From Chloroflexota bacterium (GTDB taxonomy: Bacteria > Chloroflexota > Anaerolineae > Aggregatilineales > Phototrophicaceae): a stretch of 64,000 bases of DNA. The first letter of the stretch is position 1. Each line of letters starts with the position of its first letter. Of the stretch, positions 34,671 to 43,024 are shown piece after piece. Below the pieces are notes generated by a model. It ran no database searches, had not been told where the DNA came from, and saw only the letters and a program-made list of their open reading frames with translations. The stretch is taken from the NCBI GenBank assembly GCA_013388745.1, contig JACAER010000050.1, forward strand, positions 62,001-126,000, given 5' to 3'. Both the position numbers and the translations under genes were made by a program.

Positions 34671-35522
34671 ATGACTGTCGCCACCCACACCGACATCCGT
34701 CCCAAACTGCGTATCCACACTGATCTGGCGCGCCGTGTGCTGACCGGCTTTATCCGCGACCAGATTCACAAAGCGGGGATGACGCGGGCGGTGATCGGCC
34801 TTTCGGGCGGCATCGACTCGGCGCTTTCGGCCTATCTGGCGGCAGAAGCCCTGGGGCCGGCCAACGTGCTGGCGGTGCGTATGCCCTACAAAACGTCTTC
34901 GACAGACAGTTTGACTGATGCCGACGCCGTGATTCAGACTCTGGGCTTACAGGCGCTCACTGTCAATATCAGCGGCATGGCCGACGCGCTCATCGACCAA
35001 TTTCCCGATATGAGCAACCTGCGTAAAGGCAATATCATGGCGCGGCTGCGGATGACGGTGCTCTACGATCAGTCGGCCAGTTGGGGCGGGCTGGTGGTGG
35101 GCACGAGCAACAAGACCGAATTTTTACTCGGTTATTCCACGATTTACGGCGACAGCGGCGTTGCGCTGCAACCCATCGGCGACCTGTACAAAACGCAGGT
35201 GCGCGAACTGGCGCGCGCCTTACAAGTCCCCGACCCGATTATCGCCAAACCCCCCAGCGCCGATCTGTGGGTCGGCCAGACGGATGAAGGCGAACTGGGC
35301 TTTACTTATGAAGAAGTCGATCAGGCCTTGTATCTGCTGGTCGATGAACGTTATACCGCCGCTGAAGTGGTGGCCGAAGGCTTTGACCGCCGCTTTGTCG
35401 AAGATGTCTGGCGGCGGGTGAAGATCAACCACTACAAACGCACCATGCCCAATATCGCCAAACTCAGTGCCCGCACTATCGGCCATGATTTCCTGTATCT
35501 GCGGGATTATACCGGGCGCTGA
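34671..35522 (+). CDS. nadE: NAD(+) synthetase
   Basis: 283 residues, a stand-alone ammonia-type NadE. The ATP pyrophosphatase PP-loop is GLSGGIDSALSAYLAAEA. The deamido-NAD and ATP sites include GTSNKTEFLLGYSTIYGDSG, GDLYKTQVRELAR and PPSADLWVGQTDEGELGF. It adenylates and amidates nicotinate adenine dinucleotide, the last step of NAD synthesis. The preceding nitrilase-family protein probably supplies ammonia from glutamine. AGGTAAAG precedes the ATG. Confidence 0.96.
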   Translation: MTVATHTDIRPKLRIHTDLARRVLTGFIRDQIHKAGMTRAVIGLSGGIDSALSAYLAAEALGPANVLAVRMPYKTSSTDSLTDADAVIQTLGLQALTVNISGMADALIDQFPDMSNLRKGNIMARLRMTVLYDQSASWGGLVVGTSNKTEFLLGYSTIYGDSGVALQPIGDLYKTQVRELARALQVPDPIIAKPPSADLWVGQTDEGELGFTYEEVDQALYLLVDERYTAAEVVAEGFDRRFVEDVWRRVKINHYKRTMPNIAKLSARTIGHDFLYLRDYTGR

Positions 35523-35571
35523 GAGCCGATTTCGCCCCGCTGCCAAAAACAATCAGGCTGTGGCAATAGGC

Positions 35572-35594
35572 GGGGACGAGCCATGGCTCGCCCC
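35572..35594. repeat. intergenic GGGGCG-type palindrome
   Basis: GGGGACGAGCC / GGCTCGCCCC, about 10 bp with one bulged A around a 2-nt centre, in the convergent gap between nadE and aroF. Similar in core sequence to those at 29033 and 31251. Confidence 0.65.
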
Positions 35595-35610
35595 TGCGAT
35601 GATGTCTTGG

Positions 35611-36687
35611 CTAGAAGGCGGTTTCGCGATCGGTGATTTCGTCCATCAGGGCGTGAAATTCCGGGATGGTTAACTGCTGCTTGGCGTCGCTGAGCGCGAC
35701 GGGCGGATTGGGATGCACTTCGACCATCAGGCCGTCGGCGCCGCTGGCCTTCGCTACGCGCGCTAGTGGTTTGGCGATGTCGCGCCGCCCAGCGGAGTGC
35801 GAAATATCCACAACGACCGGCAGATGCGATTCGAGCTTAAGCACGGCGACACCGCCGATGTCGAGCGTGTTGCGAGTCCATTTTTCGAAGGTGCGGATGC
35901 CACGCTCGATCAGGATCACGTTGGGGTTGCCGCTGCTGACGATGTATTCCGCCGCGTACAAAAATTCTTCCAGCGTGGCCGATAAGCCGCGTTTGAGAAT
36001 CACGGGCTTGTTGATCTTGCCGAGCGCGCGCAGCAGGAAGCTGTTTTGCATGTTGCGCGCGCCGATCCAGAAGATGTCCACGTAGTCCATGAACATGGGA
36101 ATCTGGCTTTGATCCATGATCTCGCTGGTGATGAACATGCCATGTTTGTTGGCGACCTGGCGCGCGATTTGCAGCCCCTGCTCGCCCATGCCCTGAAAGT
36201 CGTAGGGCGAGGTGCGCGGTTTATAGGCCATGCCGCGCAGGATTTTGACGCCGCGTGTCGCCAGCGCCGCCGCCGTCTCTTCCATCTGCTCGATGCTTTC
36301 CACGGCGCAGGGGCCAGTGATGATGGTGAAATCGCCCGCGCCGATCTGCGTGCCGTCGGGCAGGGTAATCACCGTGCGCTGGTCGGGCGATTTGCGCTGG
36401 ACGAGAATCTTGGCTTTGGCCTGCTGTTCCTCCAGCGCCATCGAAGCGCGGAAGATTTCGCGGAAGAGGGCTTTGATGGTTTCGTTGCTAAACGGGCCTT
36501 TGTTGTGTTTTTCCAATTGGTGCAGCATAAAGGCTTCGCGCGCGGGGTCGTAAAAAGAGACGCCCATCTGCATCTGCACCTTGCCGATTTCGGCGGCAAT
36601 CGCCGCGCGTTTGTTCAACAGTTCCAGAATTTGCAGATTCACCGCGTCGATCTGCGCGCGTAGTTCCTGAACACGATCGTCAGACAT
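35611..36687 (-). CDS. aroF: chorismate mutase-DAHP synthase fusion
   Basis: 358 residues. An AroQ-type chorismate mutase (~1-85; RAQIDAVNLQILELLNKRAA) is fused to a type I-beta DAHP synthase with TGPCAVES, MAYKPRTSPYDFQGMGEQG, IGARNMQNSFLL, DISHSAGRRD and VEVHPNPPVALSDAKQQL. It makes the first shikimate-pathway intermediate. In Bacillus-type fusions the mutase domain confers feedback inhibition by chorismate and prephenate, which is the likely role here. The ATG at 36687 follows GAGGGTGGAG; the ATG at 36726 is excluded because it overlaps the promoter -10. Confidence 0.95.
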   Translation of the reverse strand: MSDDRVQELRAQIDAVNLQILELLNKRAAIAAEIGKVQMQMGVSFYDPAREAFMLHQLEKHNKGPFSNETIKALFREIFRASMALEEQQAKAKILVQRKSPDQRTVITLPDGTQIGAGDFTIITGPCAVESIEQMEETAAALATRGVKILRGMAYKPRTSPYDFQGMGEQGLQIARQVANKHGMFITSEIMDQSQIPMFMDYVDIFWIGARNMQNSFLLRALGKINKPVILKRGLSATLEEFLYAAEYIVSSGNPNVILIERGIRTFEKWTRNTLDIGGVAVLKLESHLPVVVDISHSAGRRDIAKPLARVAKASGADGLMVEVHPNPPVALSDAKQQLTIPEFHALMDEITDRETAF

Positions 36688-36724
36688 AAACTCCACCCTC
36701 TTCACGTTGTCGATTGGCGCGCTC

Positions 36725-36730
36725 ATTATA
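36725..36730 (-). promoter_or_regulatory. -10 element of aroF
   Basis: A perfect TATAAT on the minus strand, 38 nt before the chosen ATG. The -35 is not convincing. It lies in the divergent gap with the threonine aldolase gene. Confidence 0.55.
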
Positions 36731-36836
36731 CCGCTGCTGTGCCAATTTCGCGCCCGTTAGACGCTCCCTTGCGATTTTTCTGTGCAAAGACTACTATCGG
36801 CACAGGCATTATGAACAAATGTGGACAAAAACAACC

Positions 36837-37895
36837 ATGGAAGCGATTGATTTACGCAGCGATACGGTGAGTTGGCCGACGCCGGCTATGCGCGAGGCGA
36901 TGGCCAACGCGCTGGTGGGCGACGATGTGTATGGCGAAGACCCGACAGTCAATTTGCTGGAGGCAGAGGCAGCGGCGCTGCTGGGCAAAGAGGCGGCGCT
37001 GTTTGTGACGAGCGGCACACAGGGCAATCTGGTGTCGATCTTCACGCACTGCGGGCGCGGCGACGAGATGATTCTGGGGCGCGAGGCGCATACTTTCAGG
37101 TATGAGGCAGGCAGCGCGTCGGGTATGGGCAGCGTGCATCCACATATTCTCGACGTGCAGCCCGATGGCACGCTGCGACTCGACCAGATCGAAAACGCGA
37201 TTCGCGGGCAGAATATTCATTATCCGCGCACGAAATTGATCTGTCTGGAAAACACGCAGGGTACGGTAGGCGGGATGGCGCTGAGCGTGGAATACACCGC
37301 GCAGGTAGGGGCGCTGGCGCGGCGCTACGGTGTCAAACTGCATATCGACGGCGCGCGCTTGTTCAACGCTGCCGCGGCGCTGGCGCCCGACGACATCCCC
37401 GGCACGGCGCGCGCGCTGGCCGCCGACGCCGACAGCGTGACATTCTGCCTGTCGAAAGGGCTGTGTGCGCCGGCGGGGTCGCTGGTCGTGGGCACACGCG
37501 CGTTTATCGACGAAGCGCGGCGCACGCGCAAAATGTTGGGCGGCGGCATGCGCCAGGCGGGCATTCTAGCGGCGGCGGGACTGATTTCGATCCGCGAGAT
37601 GATCTACCGGCTGCCGCAAGACCATGCTAATGCGCGGCGGCTGGCGGAAGGGCTGGCGGATATTCCCGGTGTGCGCATTGACGCGGCGCGCGTGCAAACC
37701 AATATGATGTTCTTCGATCTGACGCCGGATGCGCCGATCAACGCCGACACGCTGGCCGAACGCCTGAAGACCGAGTACAACATTTATCTGCGCCCGCTGT
37801 ACGGCGGCACCTTCCGCGCGGTGACTCACTACTGGATTACGCGCGAACGGGTGGACTGCGTGCTGCAAGCTATACGCGCGCTGCTGGCGCAGTAG
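36837..37895 (+). CDS. ltaE: low-specificity L-threonine aldolase
   Basis: 352 residues, PLP fold type I. The start EAIDLRSDTVSWPTPAMREA is diagnostic. LYSGTQ-type anchoring is seen as ALFVTSGTQGN, the aspartate in LHIDGARLFNAAAAL, and the PLP lysine in FCLSKGLCAPAGSLVVGT. It cleaves L-threonine or allo-threonine to glycine and acetaldehyde. An in-frame ATG at 36819 is possible; neither start has a strong ribosome-binding site, and family length favours 36837. It is followed after three bases by the CPBP gene, so the two form an operon. Confidence 0.94.
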   Translation: MEAIDLRSDTVSWPTPAMREAMANALVGDDVYGEDPTVNLLEAEAAALLGKEAALFVTSGTQGNLVSIFTHCGRGDEMILGREAHTFRYEAGSASGMGSVHPHILDVQPDGTLRLDQIENAIRGQNIHYPRTKLICLENTQGTVGGMALSVEYTAQVGALARRYGVKLHIDGARLFNAAAALAPDDIPGTARALAADADSVTFCLSKGLCAPAGSLVVGTRAFIDEARRTRKMLGGGMRQAGILAAAGLISIREMIYRLPQDHANARRLAEGLADIPGVRIDAARVQTNMMFFDLTPDAPINADTLAERLKTEYNIYLRPLYGGTFRAVTHYWITRERVDCVLQAIRALLAQ

Positions 37896-37898
37896 ACG

Positions 37899-38615
37899 AT
37901 GTATCCACCGGAAGAGCCTCAACCCCCCGCCAACGGCGATGTCAGCGACGCCGAGTATACGCCGTATGTGCCGCGCCAACGGGCGGCCAAACAGGAGCGC
38001 ACGCCGTATCGCAGCGAAAGCGCCGACCCGCTGTTCGGGCTGTTGATCGCTATCGCACTGAGTATCGGGCTGACACCGCTGCTGCCGCAGCAGGCGGATC
38101 TGCGCTATACGCTGGTGTGGGCGGCGATGGCGGGGTTTGGCGTGCTGGCGTGGCTGCTGGGCAGCGGCACGCGCATCGCGCAGGAAAAACCGGAAAATCT
38201 GGTGTGGGGTGTCGTTTTTGGGCTGATTCTGGGCGCGCCGCTTTTGCTGTTGGGCAGCAGCGCGCTGGCCTCCACCGTGCGTCGGTTGTTCGCCGATATG
38301 AGTGTGGGTACGCTGCTGGCCTATGTAGTGTTCGTGATGCCGCTGGCGGAAACGCTGTTTTTGCGCGGCGTGCTGCAAGAAAAACGCCGCTTCTGGATGG
38401 CGGCGCTGTTGAGCAGCGTGTGGTCGGGGGTGCTGTATCTGCCGCTGCTGGATGTCGGGCGCTTCCCCGGCCCGGCGCTGGTGATCGGCGTGACGCTGCT
38501 GATGATGAACGTGATGTACAGCTATGTGCGCCAGCGCAACGGCCTGGCTGCTGCGTGGTTGTGCCAGATCACGGCGAATCTGGTGCTGCTGGCGCTGCCG
38601 TTTTTGGGCGGTTAA
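37899..38615 (+). CDS. CPBP-like membrane protein (degenerate CAAX protease)
   Basis: 238 residues. A polar N-terminal ~45 residues and about six transmembrane helices. MPLAETLFLRGVLQEKRR aligns with the EExxxR motif of CPBP (Abi/CAAX) proteases, but the second Glu is Thr and no later HxxxN or FxxxH motif is evident in VWSGVLYLPLLDVGR. It is therefore probably not a canonical protease and may be a scaffold or pseudo-enzyme. It follows threonine aldolase after three bases and ends directly against the convergent recombinase gene. Confidence 0.8.
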   Translation: MYPPEEPQPPANGDVSDAEYTPYVPRQRAAKQERTPYRSESADPLFGLLIAIALSIGLTPLLPQQADLRYTLVWAAMAGFGVLAWLLGSGTRIAQEKPENLVWGVVFGLILGAPLLLLGSSALASTVRRLFADMSVGTLLAYVVFVMPLAETLFLRGVLQEKRRFWMAALLSSVWSGVLYLPLLDVGRFPGPALVIGVTLLMMNVMYSYVRQRNGLAAAWLCQITANLVLLALPFLGG

Positions 38616-39695
38616 CTATTCCTCAAAGCCTGGCCAGTCGTCGTCTTCGCTTTCCAGGCCCAGTACGCCGCTCATCAGCACCGCGCCTTCGTTGCGCTGC
38701 GGCAGGCGGCTCAGATAACGTTCGGTGACGGCGACATTGCTGTGGCGCAGCAGGCGGCTGATGGTGTCGATAGCGGTGCCGGCCTCTTGCAGCGCGCCGG
38801 CCACTGAACGGCGCAGGTCATGCGGCGCGACATGGCCGATCTGGGCGTAGGCGGCGGCTTCTTTGACGATAAACCAGATACCATCGGCGGAAAGCGGTTG
38901 ATCGCTGATACGCCCGATTTTGCCTTTGTAGATGCGGCGGACGATGGGCGTTTCCGGCGGCGGCTGCGCCATACCGGGGGCGACAATCCGTCGCCACTCG
39001 TCGAGCGTGCGCAGCACCGGGCGCGGCACGTCGATCTGCGCGTATTTGCGGCCTTTGCCATGCACACGCAGCACGAAGCGATTGTTCTGAATGCTCAGAT
39101 CGCCCCAGGCGGCGTTAGCCAGTTCTTCGCGGCGCAGCGCCATCGTACACAGGGTCGTGAGCACAACTTTGTTGCGCAGCGCGCCGCTGCGCGAGGTCGA
39201 AATCAACGGCGCGGCTTCCATCAGCATTTTGATCTGTTCCGTCGCCAGCCAGCGACCAGGACGCTGGCCTTCTTCGGCGCGCGGCGGGCGCACGTTGCTC
39301 ATGCCGGCGCTGATGTGATCAGGCAGCCAACCGGCCTCTGAAAGCAGGCTCGCCAGCGTCAGAATGGCGGAACGCGCCTGGCCGATGCCCTGCTTACCGT
39401 TGCCCTGCGCCGAAAGCTTGCCCAACCAGGCGCGTAGTTGGATCGGCCCCAGCCCATCAACAACACGCTTGAGCGGCAGCGCTTCCATACGTCGCAGCCG
39501 TTTCGCGCCGCTGGTCGGCTCGAAACCGATCATTTCAACCAGATATTGATCAATCCAGCGAAAATAAGCGCGGTGGGTGTGGCGGCTGCTGGCGCGCCCC
39601 GGCAGCGATTCGAGCAGATTGAAGGTCAAATCGCTGGTCGGGTCGGGAATGATGATTTCGGTGGGAGCGCGCTCCAGTTGTACTTTTTTCTTCAT
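38616..39695 (-). CDS. tyrosine recombinase (phage-integrase family)
   Basis: 359 residues. The N-terminal SAM-like core-binding domain (~35-150) begins SSRHTHRAYFRWIDQYLVEM. The catalytic domain has all six residues: Arg in ALRREELANA, Lys in HGKGRKYAQIDV, His-x-x-Arg in PHDLRRSVAGAL, His in LLRHSNVAVTERYL and the nucleophile Tyr. It is longer than XerC/XerD (~300), with extra N-terminal residues and an acidic tail. It probably drives site-specific integration or excision. It lies 2.3 kb outside the tRNA-Gln island, next to a decayed SDR gene, so its link to the island is unproven. Confidence 0.93.
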   Translation of the reverse strand: MKKKVQLERAPTEIIIPDPTSDLTFNLLESLPGRASSRHTHRAYFRWIDQYLVEMIGFEPTSGAKRLRRMEALPLKRVVDGLGPIQLRAWLGKLSAQGNGKQGIGQARSAILTLASLLSEAGWLPDHISAGMSNVRPPRAEEGQRPGRWLATEQIKMLMEAAPLISTSRSGALRNKVVLTTLCTMALRREELANAAWGDLSIQNNRFVLRVHGKGRKYAQIDVPRPVLRTLDEWRRIVAPGMAQPPPETPIVRRIYKGKIGRISDQPLSADGIWFIVKEAAAYAQIGHVAPHDLRRSVAGALQEAGTAIDTISRLLRHSNVAVTERYLSRLPQRNEGAVLMSGVLGLESEDDDWPGFEE

Positions 39696-39801
39696 AGCCT
39701 TTGTCCGGCAACAGTTATTCCTGCTGATTATAGCCGGAATCGCGGCCGGAACGAAGAGAGAGGCGCGCCGTATGTTAGCGCACGACGGTCAGGCGGCCTG
39801 A

Positions 39802-40087
39802 GTCACGGGTTCGGGCAGCGGTAGCGGGCGGGAATGTGCGTGGATTTTCGCGCGCGAAGGGGCGAAAATCGTCGTTTCAGATGTGAACGCGACGGAGGCC
39901 GGCCAGGAGACGGTGGCGCGGATTTAGCGTCAGCAAAGCGGCAGAAGTGGAAGCGGTGCGCATCTGATCGGGCGTATGGGCAAACCGGAAGAAGTCGGGG
40001 AACTGGCGGTGTGGCTGTGCTCCAGCCGCGCCTCGTTCTGTTCTGGCGCGTATTTCCCGGTAGACGGCGGTTATCTGGCGCGTGAAA
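39802..40087 (+). pseudogene. short-chain dehydrogenase/reductase remnant
   Basis: Three out-of-frame pieces of one SDR gene survive in order. First, the nucleotide-binding start VTGSGSGSGRECAWIFAREG and AKIVVSDVNATEAGQETVAR, ending in TAG. Second, VSKAAEVEAVRI, which normally follows within ~15 residues. Third, the C-terminus RMGKPEEVGELAVWLCSSRA ending PVDGGYLARE. The catalytic middle (Ser-Tyr-Lys, roughly 150 codons) is deleted. The gene cannot be functional. Probably debris from rearrangement beside the recombinase. Confidence 0.85.
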
Positions 40088-40114
40088 ACACGAACGCCCC
40101 CATCCTGTTCTATG

Positions 40115-40155
40115 AAAAAATAATCCCCGTGACTGCATATGTCACGGGGATTTTT
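40115..40155. terminator. bidirectional Rho-independent terminator
   Basis: ATCCCCGTGAC / GTCACGGGGAT, a perfect 11-bp stem with a 7-nt loop. It is flanked by TTTTT on the plus side and TATTTTTT on the minus side. It ends the 585-residue repeat-protein gene on the minus strand. Confidence 0.92.
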
Positions 40156-40167
40156 GATGCGCGGGCG

Positions 40168-41925
40168 TTAACGAATAGTCGGGTCGCTGATCCAGATGTC
40201 TGGCGAGAAATAGGTTTCGCCCTGAATCACTACGTTGGTCGTGTAGCCGTAGGCGAACTCATAGACGTTCAGGCCGTTAAACTGTGAAATAGCGGTGACT
40301 TCCACGCCGGTATTGTTGTTAAAGACGCGCGTCACCGGCTCGCAGGCGATCTGTGCCGGCTCGGCGCAGATTTCAAGCGCGACCTGCGCCGTGTTGGTGG
40401 TGGGGTTATCGAGCAGATAGGTCACGCGGATGTAATTCCACGAGACGCGCGTGAGTTGGCTGCTGATGTCCGCTTCGCTGGGGATGGTTGCCAGCGGCGT
40501 GCTGGCGAACACCAGTTGTTCCAGCGGGCCAGAGCCGGTAGGCGTCGGTGTCGGGCCGGGGCCGTTGCACCAGGCGGCGTCGCAGAAGGTCAGCGGGCGC
40601 ACGCCTTCCAGCGACGGAAGCTGTTCGAACGTTTCCTGTGTCATGCTTGTCCAGCGGCGGTCAATGTAGACGGCGAAATCCTCGCCGCTGACGAACATCA
40701 TGGTCGATTCGCCGAAATTGCGATACCAGGCACGGAAGATTGTGCCGAAGGGCATCACACCCATATACTGCAAGGCCGCCGCGTCGAGATAGGCAAACGC
40801 ATACTGCGATTCGGCCAGAAAGCGCGATTCGCCTTCTGCCGTTGCGCTGGCTACATCCAGCACGGGCGGGTTTTCGACGACGTTGTTGGCGGCAGCGGCG
40901 GCCTGCCGGCAGAAATCGGGCGACGCGCCCGGCAGCACGATGTTGCTGTACTGAATCTGGGCAACGCGAATCAGATTTTGCTGGTCAGGCGTACACTGCA
41001 TGAGCGGGTCGGTGCCCTGCCAGCCGTTGGGGCGTGTGCCGCCGGGCTGGGTGGCATTGGCGAGCAGTTCGATGTCGTGGCGCAGATTACGATTGGCGAT
41101 GTAGAGCGAATTATTGATGAAGCCAATCCAGTTTTCGGGGCGCTCATCCAGCCCCAGCAGCGCATCGGCCAGCGTTTCGAGGTCAAAATAGATGTCGCTG
41201 GCGAGTGTCGGCGATTCGATGTCGCGATTGCCGATCCACGAGGAAGGCCGGTTGTTCAGGCCGAGCCGCTCATCGGCCAGGCGTTCCAGATCGCCGCGAA
41301 TCGCCCAGATGAGATCGCGGAACGCGGGCTGAGGCTCGTCGGCGCCGAAAATGGCGTTGGCGACAGCAGCGTCGGCTTCCTGTTCCAGCGCGCGGCAGTA
41401 ATCGAGCGCCGATTCGGGCGTCGCGGGGCGCGTGTTGTAGAACTGGCCGAGCATGAGCCATAGATTTTGCAGGGAACGCGAGCAGCGGATAATCAGCGCC
41501 GAACCGCGCCATTCCTGCGGGCGGCTGTCGCCTTCCTGATAAAAAGCGCTGGCCGTGAGTTCGAGGTCGTGGCGGATATTGCGCAGCAGAAGCTGTGGGT
41601 TGCGGGTGGTCGCGCCGATCCAGTCTTCGGGTCGTGTGCCGGCGCCGAACTGCGCGTCGGCCAGCAGTTCGTTATCGAACCATAAATCGACCAGGGCAGT
41701 AGGCGAGGCGAGATCGCTGTTGCTCGTCCAGTTGGGCGGGCGCTGGCCGACGCCGAGAATCTGGCTGGCGAGAAATTCCAGATCGTTGCGCGTGTCGAGC
41801 AGATCGCGCTCGAACAGCGAGGCCTGCTGCGCGGGCGCCGCCCACGAGGCATAGCTCGCCAGCACGAACAGCGCCAGCAGCGCGGCCAGCAGCCAGGTTT
41901 GCGGGGATGAAAGAAAACGCCGCAT
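40168..41925 (-). CDS. secreted repeat protein with duplicated RP-W-G module
   Basis: 585 residues. A signal or anchor helix (~10-30) is followed by two copies of a ~150-residue module. Each has three motifs of the form (D/H)(L/I)E-x-LA-x(3)-LG-x(3)-RP-x(2)-W-x-G, for example LERLADERLGLNNRPSSWIG and LETLADALLGLDERPENWIG. Each module then ends in a segment with two cysteines (LIIRCSRSLQNL ... LDYCRALEQ; LMQCTPDQQNL ... PDFCRQAAA). The C-terminal ~200 residues look globular, with a short Pro/Thr linker (GPGPTPTPTGSGP). No known family is recognised. AAGGA precedes the ATG. Monocistronic, between its own terminator and the tRNA-Gln promoter. Confidence 0.8.
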   Translation of the reverse strand: MRRFLSSPQTWLLAALLALFVLASYASWAAPAQQASLFERDLLDTRNDLEFLASQILGVGQRPPNWTSNSDLASPTALVDLWFDNELLADAQFGAGTRPEDWIGATTRNPQLLLRNIRHDLELTASAFYQEGDSRPQEWRGSALIIRCSRSLQNLWLMLGQFYNTRPATPESALDYCRALEQEADAAVANAIFGADEPQPAFRDLIWAIRGDLERLADERLGLNNRPSSWIGNRDIESPTLASDIYFDLETLADALLGLDERPENWIGFINNSLYIANRNLRHDIELLANATQPGGTRPNGWQGTDPLMQCTPDQQNLIRVAQIQYSNIVLPGASPDFCRQAAAAANNVVENPPVLDVASATAEGESRFLAESQYAFAYLDAAALQYMGVMPFGTIFRAWYRNFGESTMMFVSGEDFAVYIDRRWTSMTQETFEQLPSLEGVRPLTFCDAAWCNGPGPTPTPTGSGPLEQLVFASTPLATIPSEADISSQLTRVSWNYIRVTYLLDNPTTNTAQVALEICAEPAQIACEPVTRVFNNNTGVEVTAISQFNGLNVYEFAYGYTTNVVIQGETYFSPDIWISDPTIR

Positions 41926-42015
41926 AGGGGAGTCCTTTTCCGCCTAAACATAATTTCGTTCTCGATTATACTCGAAATGGCGACAACGGGCTTTACGATT
42001 CCCCGCCGATTTTGG

Positions 42016-42021
42016 TATAAT
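42016..42021 (+). promoter_or_regulatory. -10 element of tRNA-Gln
   Basis: A perfect TATAAT, 14 nt before the tRNA. The candidate -35 TTACGA (41993-41998, 17-nt spacing) is weak. Confidence 0.65.
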
Positions 42022-42034
42022 CTACTGCGCACAG

Positions 42035-42106
42035 TGGGGAGTCGCCAAGTGGTAAGGCAGTGGACTTTGGATCCACCATTCGTTGGTTCGAATCCAGCCT
42101 CCCCAG
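42035..42106 (+). tRNA. tRNA-Gln (anticodon TTG)
   Basis: 72 nt. Acceptor stem TGGGGAG/CTCCCCA, anticodon arm GTGGA-CTTTGGA-TCCAC (anticodon TTG), T-loop TTCGAAT, discriminator G73. The U1-A72 pair and G73 fit bacterial tRNA-Gln. CCA is not encoded. Its last two bases begin the 49-bp direct repeat that reappears 14.8 kb downstream. Confidence 0.97.
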
Positions 42107-42153
42107 CTTACTGGCAGCCAATGCGAACATATGGGTTAAGGAGCGGCGGAGAT
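42105..42153 (+). repeat. 49-bp direct repeat, left copy
   Basis: Begins at the 3' end of tRNA-Gln (AGCTTACTGGCAGCCAATGC onward) and abuts the IS3 end at 42154. It matches 56941-56989 at 47 of 49 positions in the same orientation. Confidence 0.9.
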
Positions 42154-42181
42154 TGTAGTGCGGTCGGAAAACCGGACAGAT

Positions 42182-43024
42182 TTAGCCGTTGTATAAGAGA
42201 GGCTGCCACTGCGCCAGCGCAGCCGTCTCGAATTCCGCTGGCGTGAGATAGTCCAGCGCCGAATGCACCCGCTCCGTCATATATTCCACCTCCAACCAGC
42301 GTTCCAACTGCCGAAAGGCATCGTCGAACTCGCGATAGTCAGCATAATCGACGTGTTCTTCCTTCACCGTACGCATGAAGCGCTCGACCAGCCCGTTCTG
42401 GGTCGGTTCGCCCGTGTCACTCATGCTGATGTGGATGCCCGCGTTCAGCAGCACTTCGGTGTGCAGCCAGCAGGCATACTGTGACCCCTGATCGGAATGG
42501 AAGATGAAGGGTGTGCCGTGTTCGAGCGCGTTGTGCAGTGCCGTCACGGTCAAATCCTGCGCCAGGCTGCGGCTCAGATGCCAGCCGCGCATCGCGCGCG
42601 TATACGCATCGAGAATAACGGCCAGATACATGAAGCGGGTGACCAGTCGGATGTAGGTGATGTCGGCCACCCAGACCTGATCCGGGCGGGTGATGTCCAA
42701 CCCTTTGATGCGGTTGGGATAGCGCAGATGGGCGTGGTTGCTGTCGGTGGTGCGCACCCGCACTTTGCCCACGCTGTGGCTCACGCCCAATTCACGCAAG
42801 ATGCGCCGCACGACCCGTTCGCCGACGGTGATGCCTTCCCGTCGTAGCTGCGCGAGCAGCCGCCGATAGCCGTAAAACGGCCATTTCATCAGAATGGTCT
42901 CAATCGCTGCCAGCAGGATCTGCTCGTCATGCGCCTGCGGGCGGTCATAGTCGCTGCTGCGTGGGCAGTCCAGGACGCGGCAGAGTTGGGTTACCGGATA
43001 CTCAGCCTTCAACTGATCGATCAT
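42182..43024 (-). CDS. IS3-family transposase OrfB (DDE integrase core)
   Basis: 280 residues. HTH_21-type region (RRLLAQLRREGITVGERVVR) followed by an rve domain with the DDE triad in VWVADITYIRL, FIFHSDQGSQYA and NGLVERFMRTVKEEH. Normally expressed as OrfAB by -1 frameshifting on AAAAAAG (43066-43072). The -1 frame stays open across the orfA/orfB junction here (KGRALAEYQPEAKQTMIDQL). With orfA truncated, autonomous transposition is unlikely. Confidence 0.95.
   Translation of the reverse strand: MIDQLKAEYPVTQLCRVLDCPRSSDYDRPQAHDEQILLAAIETILMKWPFYGYRRLLAQLRREGITVGERVVRRILRELGVSHSVGKVRVRTTDSNHAHLRYPNRIKGLDITRPDQVWVADITYIRLVTRFMYLAVILDAYTRAMRGWHLSRSLAQDLTVTALHNALEHGTPFIFHSDQGSQYACWLHTEVLLNAGIHISMSDTGEPTQNGLVERFMRTVKEEHVDYADYREFDDAFRQLERWLEVEYMTERVHSALDYLTPAEFETAALAQWQPLLYNG

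Noticed and set aside
38616-39695. Tyrosine recombinase as the integrase of the tRNA-Gln island
   Set aside because: It lies outside the 49-bp direct repeats and 2.3 kb from the tRNA, whereas an integrase is normally inside its element next to one att site. A link is possible but not supported here.
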